64,000 nucleotides of DNA from assembly GCF_029981845.1 (NCBI RefSeq), contig NZ_CP104164.1, positions 868,001 through 932,000 on the forward strand, given 5' to 3'. A model generated the notes under the pieces. That model was not told the origin of the DNA. It made no database searches and saw only the letters and a list, made by a program, of their open reading frames with translations. Source of the DNA: Candidatus Bandiella numerosa (lineage in GTDB: Bacteria > Pseudomonadota > Alphaproteobacteria > Rickettsiales > Midichloriaceae). Below, piece by piece: positions 1 through 9,844 of the stretch (positions within the stretch are counted from its first letter, which is position 1; each line of letters starts with the position of its first letter). A program made the position numbers and the translations under genes.

Positions 1-3000
1 ATAATATGTATTCTAAATAATTTCGCTTCGTCTAAACTATAACCTTTTTTCGTCTCATCTTCTTCTATTTTTTGCACTATTAATTCTTTGTTAACTTTTT
101 GGCTCAAATCAATATAGCTCCAATCTAACTTTGCATCCTTTTCTATTACCTGTAACAAGTCTTCTTTCCAATCAAATCTCAATCTTAATGATGCGTATTT
201 TTTTTGTGCGCATTCCCAGGCTTCTTTTAGTTTTTCTATTTCTATATTATTTTTATAATCCCATATTATATGCATTTTATATGCTTCATCTGAATCTCCC
301 TGCATTACAGCATGATGTATGAAACCTTGTTGCAAACTGTTGGCTTTATAAACCCCTACAATCTCACTAAGATGCTGCAACCTGCCTAATTCTTCAGCAG
401 ATGTGATATTGCTCACATCACTTACTGTCAAATAACACCTAGTTTTTTTTGTGGTATAATCTATCACTTTTAATAGATTTTTATGCAATGCTTTAGATAA
501 CTTCTGAGTTTTTTCTTTTCCTAACTTACTGATTATTTCTAATCTTAATTTACCTCCTATTACTAATCCAGTAACATTTATTATGTTATCTTCTATATTT
601 CCTTTTCCTATTGCCTGCCCTGCGTTTTCATTTACTACAGACCATTCAATAGTTTTTTTATTAAACTGCCCTAAATAATTAAACCATATTTTGGGTAACT
701 TATCTCTGTCGTAACCTTTTATTATACCGTAACCTAAGCCTCTATTTGGTATCTGCCTTATATTTTCCTTCATATCTACAATTGTCTTTTCTAGGTCATC
801 AGATAGCATGAGCTTTACTGGATATAATACCGTAAACCAGCCTATACATCTTCTTATATCTATTTTCTCAAATATCTCTTCTCTCCCATGCCCTTCTAGT
901 ACTATATGATTTATATTTTCTCCAGTTATTTCTTCTAATGCAATAGCAAGGCTCGTTAACAACAAATCATTTATTTCTGTGTTATAGGCTTTATTACTCT
1001 CTCTTATTAACTTTTTTGTATCTTCTTTAGTTATCTCTATTATATCATGTTCTACTCGACTATTTTCATACTGCAATTTAAGTAGCCTAGCACTTTGATA
1101 ATCAAACAGAGCTTTTTCCCAATACCTATATTCATGTTCGTTTTTTTGTTTATATAAAGTTAACTGCTCAGTCCATTGTCTATAGCTAGTACCTTTTTTT
1201 CCTAAATCCCTTCCTTCATATAAATTTTGAAGGTCTTCTGATATTATTCGCCAGCTTACAGTGTCTACTATCAAATGATGCATAGCAAAAAATAGTCTAG
1301 CGCTTCCATCTTCATAACCATATATATAACCTACTTTATACAATGGGCCTATTTCTATATTAAAATCACTTTGCCACCTTGTTAATATTAAGTCTAATTC
1401 CTGAAGCCAAATTTTTTCTTCCTCTTTACCTGCTATACTTTTGATGTTTAATTTTTCTACTTTCTTTATTTTCTCCTTTTCAACACTATAGTATTGTTGA
1501 TACATACCTTTTGCATTCCTTCTATATCTTAATCTAAAGCTATCGTGATAACATACTAGTTTATATATAGATTTTTCTAATATCTTTATATCTAGTTCTG
1601 GAACTCTTAACATAAAGGACTGATTCCAATGCCCTATATTTTTATAGTTGCCTTTAAAAAACCATTCTTGTATTGGCGAAAGAGTTACATTTCCTCTCAG
1701 CCTTCCTGATTCTGCTTTTATATCTGTAGCTTTATTTCTTTGTCTTACTTCTTTCCAAATTCTTTCTATATCCCTAAATTCAAATATATCATTAACAGTA
1801 ATATTTAAAGCAAATCTCTGTCTTAACCTATTCACTAACTGAATACTAATTATACTATCACCACCTAATTTAAAGAAGTCGTCTTTTATTCCTACCTTAT
1901 CTATCCCTAATACCTCACCCCATATCTCACACATCCTCCTCTCTATCTCATTCCTTGGTTCTACATAATTCACCTCATCTATAAAATCTACTTCTGGCAA
2001 TCCTTTCTTATCTATCTTTCCATTGACTGTAACTGGTATCTCTTCTATCCTCTTTAACTTACTTGGTATCATATATTCTGGTAACTTATCCCTTAAATAT
2101 CTCTCTATTTTTTCTTCATCTAACTCTTTCTCACTTACATAATATCCTGCTATATACTTATCTCCTCCTTCTCTTTCCTTTGCTACCACTACACTCTGCC
2201 TAATCCCTTCATAACTCTGCAATACACTTTCTATCTCTCCAAGCTCTATCCTATATCCCCTGATCTTCACCTGCTCATCATTCCTTCCTATATATTCTAT
2301 ATTTCCATCACTTAAATATCTTCCTAAATCTCCTGTCTTATATAGCCTACTATATCCTCTCTTTATATCTTCTTCTGTTACAAATGGATTTGCTATAAAC
2401 TTCTCTGCTGTTAACCCTGGTCTATTTAGATATCCTCTCGCTAATCCTTCCCCTCCTATACATATCTCTCCTATCGCTCCTATCGGTAATACGTTTATAT
2501 CTTCATTTAATATATATATTTGCTTGTTCTTGTATATATACAGCCTTTCTCCAACTTCCTTACTATATACTCCTACTACTGCTTCTGTAGGACCGTATTC
2601 ATCTATCACTCGCTTTACACCTACTGATTTCAGAGCATTTATCAATTCTATTGGTAATTTTTCACCACCTAATATTATTTCTTTTAAGTATAATTCTCCT
2701 TCTGCTATTAAACTTGCGTAACTTGGTACTAACTTTGCTATTTCTATTCTTTCTCTCTTTAAATGATTTTTATATTTCTCTAGATCGTCAACTCTACCTT
2801 GATAAACTACTACGTTCATTCCTCCAATTAAAGCTGCTAGGCTTGTTGTTACAGTTAAATCAAATGCTAGAGTTGTTGACAAATCTATTCTTCCATTTCC
2901 ACTCCATCCACCGTATTCAATCACATTATTTAAATAATTTACCACTCCACCTTGACTTACTCCCACTCCCTTTGGCTTCCCAGTCGTTCCTGATGTATAT

Positions 3001-5105
3001 ATTATATATACTAGATCCTCTCTTCCTCTTTCTACTTTAATATCTTCTCCTTCATATTTTTCTATCTCTCCTCTAAACTCTTCACTGTCTATTCCTATTA
3101 CCTCTATCTTATTCCCTACCATCTTACTTATTTTCTCTACATTCTTCTCATTACTTAATATCACCTTACATTCTGCATCTTCTACTATGTACCTTATTCT
3201 TTCTTCTGGATAACTTGCCTCCATTGGTACATAACATCCTCCTGCTTTCAATACTCCTAATATCCCCAATACAATATGTTCACTCCTTTCTATACATAAC
3301 CCTACACTCACTTCTCTCCTCACTCCAAACTCTTCCCTTAAATATTTTCCTATTTTATTGCTCCTTCTATTTAATTCCTCATAACTTATTTGAACTGCCT
3401 CGCTTACTACCCCTAAACTATCTGGTGATTTTAATACCTGCTCTTTAAACAACTCTTCTATGCTGCTAGATCTAGTGTAATCTTTATCTGCCCTATTAAT
3501 TTTTGTTATTTTTTCCCGTTCAATACTGCTAATCAAAGGGATTTCTCTAATATTTGCAGATTCTCTTTTTATGGTATTAATTATGAAGGATTCAATGTTT
3601 TTTAGGAAATTATATAAAGAAAAAAGGTTTGCTACTTCTAAATTGCATTGAAAAGTTATTTTATTTTTATTTGTAGTTATATGAAACGCATGATGCTCAA
3701 TATCATTAAAAGGTAAGACTTTTTCTTTAGATATAGAAATAGGCATACTTTTAGCATCGAAGTTATTTTTAAAAGCTATATCTGTCGAATATGGTATTCT
3801 TTTTTGAGTTAAATTAATTTTTTCTATAATATAAGAGGTAGCTTTCTCGAAAGAATTAATGCCTTTAAAATTAAAGTTCAGAGGATAACTATTACAAAGA
3901 AGTACAGAACTATAATTGTTATTAATCAGATTAACTGATAACTCTTTTTGTTGTAAATATTTTGAAAAATATAGAATCACTAAGGCTAATAAATAGTCCT
4001 CCACATCTATTTTAAGCTTTTTAGACTTCAACAATTCACTTGGAATCTCTAAAATCTCCGAATTATATTTACCCAGCTTCCATGGCAAATTAATTTTTTT
4101 TATATTAGATATATCAAAATCCCAATACAACATTTCTTTAGATGATTTTTTTAGATAATTCGATAAATCTTCTGAGTGCTTTAAAGATAATGAATTTAAT
4201 TGACTACCTATACGCAATGAGTTTTTTTCAATTACATCAATAATTGAAACCACTTTACCACTTATGTCATATAATTTTTCTATGATAACAGATCCTTCTA
4301 TAGCAGCTATTTCTATTTTTTTATCACTATAATCCAAAATTTGACCCGCCTCATACTTTGAATAAGTTCCTCTTTTTATACTTATTTTTTCAGGATAATA
4401 AATTTTTCTCGCAAGTATGATCTTTAAATAAGTAAAATTATTTTCATATTTACCAAAATACAAAGATCTGGCAAGTCTATCTATATCTAAAATTGGCATC
4501 TTCCAATTAATAACACCTGCTCCTTTTGGCTTTTGATTTTTATAATAAAAAGTACGCTCTGTGATATTTTGCTTTTTTCTACTAATATTTCCTCTGATAA
4601 GAGCTATTAATAATTTTTTAAAAGAAACGATAGCTGCTTGAAAACATTTTAAATTTAAAGTTAGTGTAGTTTCGTTGTTATCAATTCCGAAAGTAACCTG
4701 TTCTAGGATTTCACCTAAATCTACCTTTTCATTAATTATATGCCATGTCACTCCATGTTCTTTTTCATTATTTAGTATAGCCCATGAGGTTGCATAGGTC
4801 CCAGCATATTTAGGAAGTGGCCCGTCATGATAATTTATTGCGTATTTATTCACCTTCTTAAGCAACCAACCTGGTAAAATATAGGGGTTTGCCACACTGA
4901 ATAAATAATCAAAATCTGCTACATCATTAAGCTCTTCAATAGATTTGATATACTTAACATTTTGTTGTTTAGCCCACTTTTGCAATTTTAAATCATATGA
5001 TATTATGCCTAAGGCCTCAAATCCTTTTTGTTTTAATAATTTAAAACAGGTTTTAACAAGACCCGTAGAACCTATAATATAATATTTGTTTTTAATTTTT
5101 ATCAT
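1..5105 (-). CDS. Non-ribosomal peptide synthetase, formyltransferase-initiated (line A), 3' part outside window
   Basis: The reading frame is open from ATG at 5105 to the left edge (about 1,700 residues seen). Domains in order: methionyl-tRNA-formyltransferase-like domain (residues about 1-280) with the family motif INYHDGPLPKYAG near residue 92 and a later VDLGEIL holding the usual Asp; a degenerate C-terminal lobe of a condensation domain (about 300-540) in which I see no HHxxxDG; an adenylation domain (about 542-1038) with YIIYTSGTTGKPKG, EYGPTE, YKTGDLGRYL and NGKIDKK; a carrier domain with FFKLGGDSI; an epimerization domain with MHHLIVDTVSW and VLEGHGRE; then the start of a further C domain. 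The pocket residues read by eye are DLTKIGEVGK, one change from the published Asn code DLTKLGEVGK. The first unit is therefore likely N-formyl-D-Asn (inference). The A1-A3 and A7-T parts are nearly identical to the Thr module at 23341-25020. Downstream modules lie outside the window. Weak ribosome binding site; a TTG at 5117 is an alternative start. Confidence 0.93.
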   Translation of the reverse strand, partial: MIKIKNKYYIIGSTGLVKTCFKLLKQKGFEALGIISYDLKLQKWAKQQNVKYIKSIEELNDVADFDYLFSVANPYILPGWLLKKVNKYAINYHDGPLPKYAGTYATSWAILNNEKEHGVTWHIINEKVDLGEILEQVTFGIDNNETTLTLNLKCFQAAIVSFKKLLIALIRGNISRKKQNITERTFYYKNQKPKGAGVINWKMPILDIDRLARSLYFGKYENNFTYLKIILARKIYYPEKISIKRGTYSKYEAGQILDYSDKKIEIAAIEGSVIIEKLYDISGKVVSIIDVIEKNSLRIGSQLNSLSLKHSEDLSNYLKKSSKEMLYWDFDISNIKKINLPWKLGKYNSEILEIPSELLKSKKLKIDVEDYLLALVILYFSKYLQQKELSVNLINNNYSSVLLCNSYPLNFNFKGINSFEKATSYIIEKINLTQKRIPYSTDIAFKNNFDAKSMPISISKEKVLPFNDIEHHAFHITTNKNKITFQCNLEVANLFSLYNFLKNIESFIINTIKRESANIREIPLISSIEREKITKINRADKDYTRSSSIEELFKEQVLKSPDSLGVVSEAVQISYEELNRRSNKIGKYLREEFGVRREVSVGLCIERSEHIVLGILGVLKAGGCYVPMEASYPEERIRYIVEDAECKVILSNEKNVEKISKMVGNKIEVIGIDSEEFRGEIEKYEGEDIKVERGREDLVYIIYTSGTTGKPKGVGVSQGGVVNYLNNVIEYGGWSGNGRIDLSTTLAFDLTVTTSLAALIGGMNVVVYQGRVDDLEKYKNHLKRERIEIAKLVPSYASLIAEGELYLKEIILGGEKLPIELINALKSVGVKRVIDEYGPTEAVVGVYSKEVGERLYIYKNKQIYILNEDINVLPIGAIGEICIGGEGLARGYLNRPGLTAEKFIANPFVTEEDIKRGYSRLYKTGDLGRYLSDGNIEYIGRNDEQVKIRGYRIELGEIESVLQSYEGIRQSVVVAKEREGGDKYIAGYYVSEKELDEEKIERYLRDKLPEYMIPSKLKRIEEIPVTVNGKIDKKGLPEVDFIDEVNYVEPRNEIERRMCEIWGEVLGIDKVGIKDDFFKLGGDSIISIQLVNRLRQRFALNITVNDIFEFRDIERIWKEVRQRNKATDIKAESGRLRGNVTLSPIQEWFFKGNYKNIGHWNQSFMLRVPELDIKILEKSIYKLVCYHDSFRLRYRRNAKGMYQQYYSVEKEKIKKVEKLNIKSIAGKEEEKIWLQELDLILTRWQSDFNIEIGPLYKVGYIYGYEDGSARLFFAMHHLIVDTVSWRIISEDLQNLYEGRDLGKKGTSYRQWTEQLTLYKQKNEHEYRYWEKALFDYQSARLLKLQYENSRVEHDIIEITKEDTKKLIRESNKAYNTEINDLLLTSLAIALEEITGENINHIVLEGHGREEIFEKIDIRRCIGWFTVLYPVKLMLSDDLEKTIVDMKENIRQIPNRGLGYGIIKGYDRDKLPKIWFNYLGQFNKKTIEWSVVNENAGQAIGKGNIEDNIINVTGLVIGGKLRLEIISKLGKEKTQKLSKALHKNLLKVIDYTTKKTRCYLTVSDVSNITSAEELGRLQHLSEIVGVYKANSLQQGFIHHAVMQGDSDEAYKMHIIWDYKNNIEIEKLKEAWECAQKKYASLRLRFDWKEDLLQVIEKDAKLDWSYIDLSQKVNKELIVQKIEEDETKKGYSLDEAKLFRIHI

Positions 5106-5278
5106 AATCTTTGCCAATAAAAATTTTTTTCACCACTCCCCCTTACTTATTAAAACAATTTCTTTTGCTAAAGATGTTACCAAAGTATGATTTAGTATAT
5201 TAATTTCTTTTTCAAAACCTCCCATGTTAGCAATTTTAGAACTACAGAGCATATTTAATATATTATAACTGTACAATT

Positions 5279-7024
5279 TTAGCTCCCTCTTTCAAATAAT
5301 TTTCTGTATCCTTTGCAAGATGATAAAAGATCGAAATGCTTACCTTGTCTAATTAAATTACCATTTGAAAGGTATAAAATTTCATCCATCATTTCCAAAT
5401 TATTATAATCATGAGTTATTATGATTTTAGTAATATTGCTTAGACTATTTAAATAGGCAAAAACTTTTTTTTCTATATTTTTATCTAAAGCAGATGTTGC
5501 TTCATCAAATATTATTATTTTTGGTTTTTTTAATAAGACTCTAGCAATACCAATTAATTGCTTTTGTCCTCCAGAAATTTTCACACCATTTTCTCCTAAT
5601 TTAGTTTCATAACCTTTAGGCAGTAAATTAACAAAACCCTCCACCCCAATAGATGACATAATTTTGATAAATTCACTATCTGATGTCTTAAAATCATTAC
5701 CAAATAATAAATTCTCAGAAACGCTATCATCTAAAATAAAAATATTTTGTGGAACTATAACAATAATATCTCTAAGGAAAGTGTATTTTAAATCCTTAAT
5801 ATTGTAATTACCAATAAAAACACTGCCTTTTGATGGCTCTAAAATCCTAAATATTAATTTAGCGATAGTAGATTTTCCCGCACCATTTTCTCCTACAATA
5901 GCCGTAGTCTTGTTAAAAAGTATCCTAAAATTAACATTATTTAAGACCTTTTTAGATTGATCATTAAAATTAAAACTGACATTTTTAAAACTTAAATCAA
6001 AATCATCTATCTCCTCTATATTTCCATCTATCTCATTTAAAATTTGCAAATTTGGTTCTACAATATCCATAATATTTTCCATCTTAGTTAATCCATCAAG
6101 GACCTCTCTACCCATATTACATAGCAAATTTAGTGGTGTAATCAATTGTATTAAGAATGTTGTAAAAAGCACGAAATCTCCAATATCCATGACACCCTTT
6201 TGAACATTGATTCCTATGACTAACATCATTACCAATAAACAAATCCCTGCAATTAAGTTTTGCCCTATTCCTAGCAAAGCAGATAATTCAAATTTTTGGG
6301 TTGCTGAATATTCTCTAAAAAAGGATATTTTCTTAAATTTAGCAACGGCTAAACTTTGTGCAAATTGATAATGAATACCATCAATATTTGATAACATATC
6401 ATTGACATATGAAGCAAATTTGCGTGCAGATGTGGAACTGTCTTTTTGCTTCTTTAATATATATTTCATTGTTGACCAACTATACGCAATATATAACCAA
6501 GGGAAAGTCATCAATAAAAATGTATAACTGAAACCATAAGAGCACCCAATAATTATTATAGTTACGAGTAGCTCAAACGCTACTGGTATTATTGAAAAAA
6601 ACATTCCATACAATATATAAGCAATTGAACGCTGAGACATTTCAATAGCATTCATAACACCACCAGTATGATGCTCATGATAAACATCTAATGGCAAATG
6701 AATTAAAGATCTAAATACCTTTAAATCAAAATTACTTATTGCTTTTTCGAAAGGTTCACAACTTACAAATTCACGAATTTTAAATAAAATATTACTTAAA
6801 AGCCAAATTAAACCATATCCTATTAGTATTATGATTATATATGGTTGAAATTTATTATCAGCTAAAATTTCTACAATATATCTGAATACCCAAGGCATTG
6901 ATAGATTTAATAAAGCAATTAAAAAAAATAAAAAAATACTAAAAAAGATTTTTTTTCTAATCTTAGGCGCACAATCAAATAAACTATTAAAAATTTCCTT
7001 TATAATTTTACTTTTATTTACCAT
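5279..7024 (-). CDS. ABC exporter, fused membrane and ATPase domains
   Basis: About 581 residues: an N-terminal six-helix exporter-type transmembrane region (about residues 20-310) and a C-terminal nucleotide-binding domain. The latter shows Walker A (GENGAGKSTIAK), signature ISGGQKQLIGIARVLL, Walker B IIIFDEATSALD and the H-loop ITHDYNN. This is a half-transporter that should dimerise in the inner membrane. It lies directly upstream of NRPS A on the same strand with a 173 bp gap, so export of the peptide product or of an intermediate is the natural guess. Substrate cannot be read from sequence. I chose the ATG at 7024; a TTG two codons upstream is also possible. Nothing looks broken. Confidence 0.9.
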   Translation of the reverse strand: MVNKSKIIKEIFNSLFDCAPKIRKKIFFSIFLFFLIALLNLSMPWVFRYIVEILADNKFQPYIIIILIGYGLIWLLSNILFKIREFVSCEPFEKAISNFDLKVFRSLIHLPLDVYHEHHTGGVMNAIEMSQRSIAYILYGMFFSIIPVAFELLVTIIIIGCSYGFSYTFLLMTFPWLYIAYSWSTMKYILKKQKDSSTSARKFASYVNDMLSNIDGIHYQFAQSLAVAKFKKISFFREYSATQKFELSALLGIGQNLIAGICLLVMMLVIGINVQKGVMDIGDFVLFTTFLIQLITPLNLLCNMGREVLDGLTKMENIMDIVEPNLQILNEIDGNIEEIDDFDLSFKNVSFNFNDQSKKVLNNVNFRILFNKTTAIVGENGAGKSTIAKLIFRILEPSKGSVFIGNYNIKDLKYTFLRDIIVIVPQNIFILDDSVSENLLFGNDFKTSDSEFIKIMSSIGVEGFVNLLPKGYETKLGENGVKISGGQKQLIGIARVLLKKPKIIIFDEATSALDKNIEKKVFAYLNSLSNITKIIITHDYNNLEMMDEILYLSNGNLIRQGKHFDLLSSCKGYRKLFERGS

Positions 7025-7227
7025 TCCCAATATGCACTAAGTTATTGTTGTATTAAACTTCAGATCCACAAATATTATATATCTACATATAATATACATA
7101 TCAAAATGAGTTCTGCAGCTGTATCACAACCAACCATCATTGAAACGGCATCTTATACGCACAATCTAAAGGATATAACCACCCTCTCTTCAAAGCTAAT
7201 ACATGATTAAAAATTTTACAAGTATTT

Positions 7228-8301
7228 TCACATATGCTTTTGGCTAAGTTTCAATACGTATTTCATTTCATAAGATATTTCTTCTGCTATAAAATCTATG
7301 TCTTGTAAATCTACATCCTTATGCATTACCACCCTTGCAACGTATTTAGACCATAAGTAGAGTTTTATATTTTTAGACAGGAGGTTATTAATAAATATTT
7401 CTGCTGGCAGCTTAATCTTCGAAAAATCTATCATAATAATATTTGTTTCTACTTTCGATAACGTTATCCCATGTATTTCTGTTTTATGTAGCAAATTTGC
7501 TAACATTTTGGCTTTACTGTTGTCTTCTTTAATCGTGCCAATATTATTTTCTATAGCATATAACGCACATTCTGCCATCAGACCAGATTGATGCATACCA
7601 CCCCCATACCATTTATTATATTTTCTTGCTTCATTAATAAAATTATTCTTCCCTAGCAATATAGCACCAAATGGCGCTCCCAAACCCTTAGTAAAGGTTA
7701 ACATCATGCTGTCAACAACTGCTGCATAAGAATCTGCTTTTATACCTTCTTCTACTATGGAATTAAAAATCCTTGCTCCATCTAAATGTACAGCGAATCC
7801 TGATTTATGTGCAAATTTTGAAACCTCGTGTAATTTCTTTATTGGAAAAATTTTACCTCCATGGTAATTAATAGTATTTTCCAAACATAATAATTTTAAA
7901 TTATTGTTGTATTTTGAATTATTTCTGTCACTCAATAAACTACTTAAATCTTGTACTGATATCAAACCATCTGATGTTTTAATAGTATGAAGTTGTGTAG
8001 CAGTAATCGATGCTATGCCAGCCGCTTCATAATAATTCACATGATAGCTATAATCTGTAACAACGCATTCTCCTGGCTTAGTATGGACTTTAACTGCTAT
8101 CTGATTAGCCATAGTACCTGAAACGACAAACATACAATCCTCAAAACCAAACAACTCAGCACATTTTTCTTCCAGTGTTTTCGTACTAGTATCATCATCT
8201 AAAAATACATCATCACTACTAGCCTTATTTATTGCAGCATACATATGCTTACATGGCTTTGTAACTGTATCACTTCTTAAGTCAATTATTTTTTTATTCA
8301 T
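7228..8301 (-). CDS. Threonine-aldolase-family PLP enzyme
   Basis: 357 residues with the low-specificity L-threonine aldolase (beta-eliminating lyase) signature. LRSDTVTKP is near the N-terminus, VSGTMANQIA forms part of the cofactor pocket, HLDGARIFN supplies the Asp that pairs with PLP, and FTKGLGAPFGA holds the Schiff-base Lys. The family cleaves beta-hydroxy amino acids such as Thr to glycine and an aldehyde and can run in reverse. Full family length, ATG start with AAAGG immediately before it. It sits between the ABC exporter and the SyrP-like oxygenase on the same strand, so it may make or recycle a beta-hydroxy amino acid or glycine for the peptide, but ordinary glycine metabolism is equally possible. 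Confidence 0.9.
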   Translation of the reverse strand: MNKKIIDLRSDTVTKPCKHMYAAINKASSDDVFLDDDTSTKTLEEKCAELFGFEDCMFVVSGTMANQIAVKVHTKPGECVVTDYSYHVNYYEAAGIASITATQLHTIKTSDGLISVQDLSSLLSDRNNSKYNNNLKLLCLENTINYHGGKIFPIKKLHEVSKFAHKSGFAVHLDGARIFNSIVEEGIKADSYAAVVDSMMLTFTKGLGAPFGAILLGKNNFINEARKYNKWYGGGMHQSGLMAECALYAIENNIGTIKEDNSKAKMLANLLHKTEIHGITLSKVETNIIMIDFSKIKLPAEIFINNLLSKNIKLYLWSKYVARVVMHKDVDLQDIDFIAEEISYEMKYVLKLSQKHM

Positions 8302-8697
8302 CCTTTATGAAATTACATTACGCATAAGTAATACACCCTGAAGTAGACAAATAAGTATACGGAAATGTTGTCTGCTAATTTTCTATATACAAATGTGAAA
8401 ATAAGAAGAAACTCTAGGTTCACGTAATAACATAATCACCATCTCACAAATACTATGACTTCTTCTGAATAGGCACCAGCCATACCACTACGTAATCCTA
8501 TCAAAACAAATTTTATAAATCAAGTAGTATCCTTGACATAATATGACTATGCTTATTTTTTGATTTATAGTTAAAGCACTATAAAAGTAGCTCAATGATC
8601 AAGATATACATGTATTATTAAGAAGGCCTTTCACTATTACCAAATAATATAGATTTGTTAAGTTATTATAGTTTTCATTTATTACACACATACTTGC
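8302..8697. other. Intergenic gap, about 400 bp
   Basis: No gene supported. On the minus strand a short open piece around 8430-8510 reads VLIGLRSGMAGAYSEE before a stop; it may be debris of a lost gene but is too short to name. AT-rich otherwise. Confidence 0.5.
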
Positions 8698-9720
8698 TTA
8701 TTCACCCATCGACACTACGACTTTTCTTTTGCCAGTGTAAGGATTCCTAGAATGTGTCATTAGTACATTATCTAAGATCATTATATCACCCTTCCTCCAC
8801 GGAAACTCTATTCTTTCTTTTTCATATGCATCCAATATATGCTTGATATAATCTCTTGGGATCTCCGTACCATCCCCAAAATATGAATTTCTAGGCAGAT
8901 TTTCCTTCCCTACTAATTTCACTATACTCTCTATGTCTTCCGCTTTTATAGTACATACATTAAACAAGTGAGCTTGATTAAACCATACCTTTTCTTTTGT
9001 TTTTGGATGCTCTAAAGTTGCTTGGCACACTTGTTTAGTAGTTAAGTCTACTGTATCATCTTCTCTCCATTGAAAATTTATTCCATTATTTTTGCAATAC
9101 TCTTCCACTTCGCTTTTATCTTCTGTTTGAAATACTTCTCTCCAGCTTAAATCTATATATCTACTATAGTTTCTTTTGTATAAAATTTTTTTCTTTTCAA
9201 AAATATCGATAATTTCTTTATCTATATTTTGCAGTACGTATCTACTATCAGCTATAGCAGTTTCACCCCCTGTCTCTGAAGGTATAATGCAAAAAAACAT
9301 TACTTTATTAGGCCATTTATTCGTATATGCATTTTCATTATGAAATGTAATAGCTTTTTCAGCAGGATACTCAGTCGAGGTGTATATTTTACCTCCTAAT
9401 TTTGTTCTAGGTGTAGACCTGTTAACATAATCAAATAGGTTTGGAGATATAATATTAGACAGTTTGCTGAATTCAGATAATGATCTCATACCTGCACCTC
9501 TAATCAATAAACCACCATACTTCAACAATTTTTCTTCCACAACATCCTTAGACTTATCAACTAATACTATCACATCATCGTCTGGATCAACGTTATAGCA
9601 CGGTATTTTTCCTAATCCACTTTTTGCTTTTACAAAAGTATGATTCATTGAATCTAACATTGTATCCCACCTCGCTAAATAGTAATTAGAGATAGTATCT
9701 ATATTATTTATTTTTATCAA
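8698..9720 (-). CDS. SyrP-like TauD-family Fe(II)/2-oxoglutarate oxygenase
   Basis: 340 residues of the TauD/TfdA superfamily. The metal ligands are visible as HNE in TFHNENAY (residues about 127-129) and a distal His in DNVLMTHSRNPYTGKRKVVVS, where the following Arg would bind 2-oxoglutarate. The neighbourhood PSETGGETAIADSR is typical of the SyrP-like enzymes found in NRPS clusters, which hydroxylate carrier-bound Asp or related residues at the beta carbon. Here it heads the minus-strand group ending in NRPS A, whose first A domain looks Asn-specific; an Asp-specific module sits in line B. Which residue it modifies is not decided by sequence. The longest frame begins at TTG (9720); an ATG at residue 21 (9660) would remove conserved-looking residues, so TTG is preferred but uncertain. 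It is divergent from the gene at 9845, sharing a 124 bp promoter region. Confidence 0.87.
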   Translation of the reverse strand: MIKINNIDTISNYYLARWDTMLDSMNHTFVKAKSGLGKIPCYNVDPDDDVIVLVDKSKDVVEEKLLKYGGLLIRGAGMRSLSEFSKLSNIISPNLFDYVNRSTPRTKLGGKIYTSTEYPAEKAITFHNENAYTNKWPNKVMFFCIIPSETGGETAIADSRYVLQNIDKEIIDIFEKKKILYKRNYSRYIDLSWREVFQTEDKSEVEEYCKNNGINFQWREDDTVDLTTKQVCQATLEHPKTKEKVWFNQAHLFNVCTIKAEDIESIVKLVGKENLPRNSYFGDGTEIPRDYIKHILDAYEKERIEFPWRKGDIMILDNVLMTHSRNPYTGKRKVVVSMGE

Positions 9721-9844
9721 GTGCTTATTTCTATTTACAAAATTATAATTTTTTGATTTTATAGCAGTAGTGTTATAAGTTGACCAGCTGCAATTTTTTT
9801 TAATCGATTAATAGCATTAACAAATTTTTTTTATCATTACTCTT

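Noticed and set aside
131..3448. Several plus-strand open frames of 60-130 codons rich in Leu, Ser and Pro
   Set aside because: They are antisense shadows of the minus-strand NRPS; one (3215-3448) equals the shadow at 23338-23601 of the homologous module.
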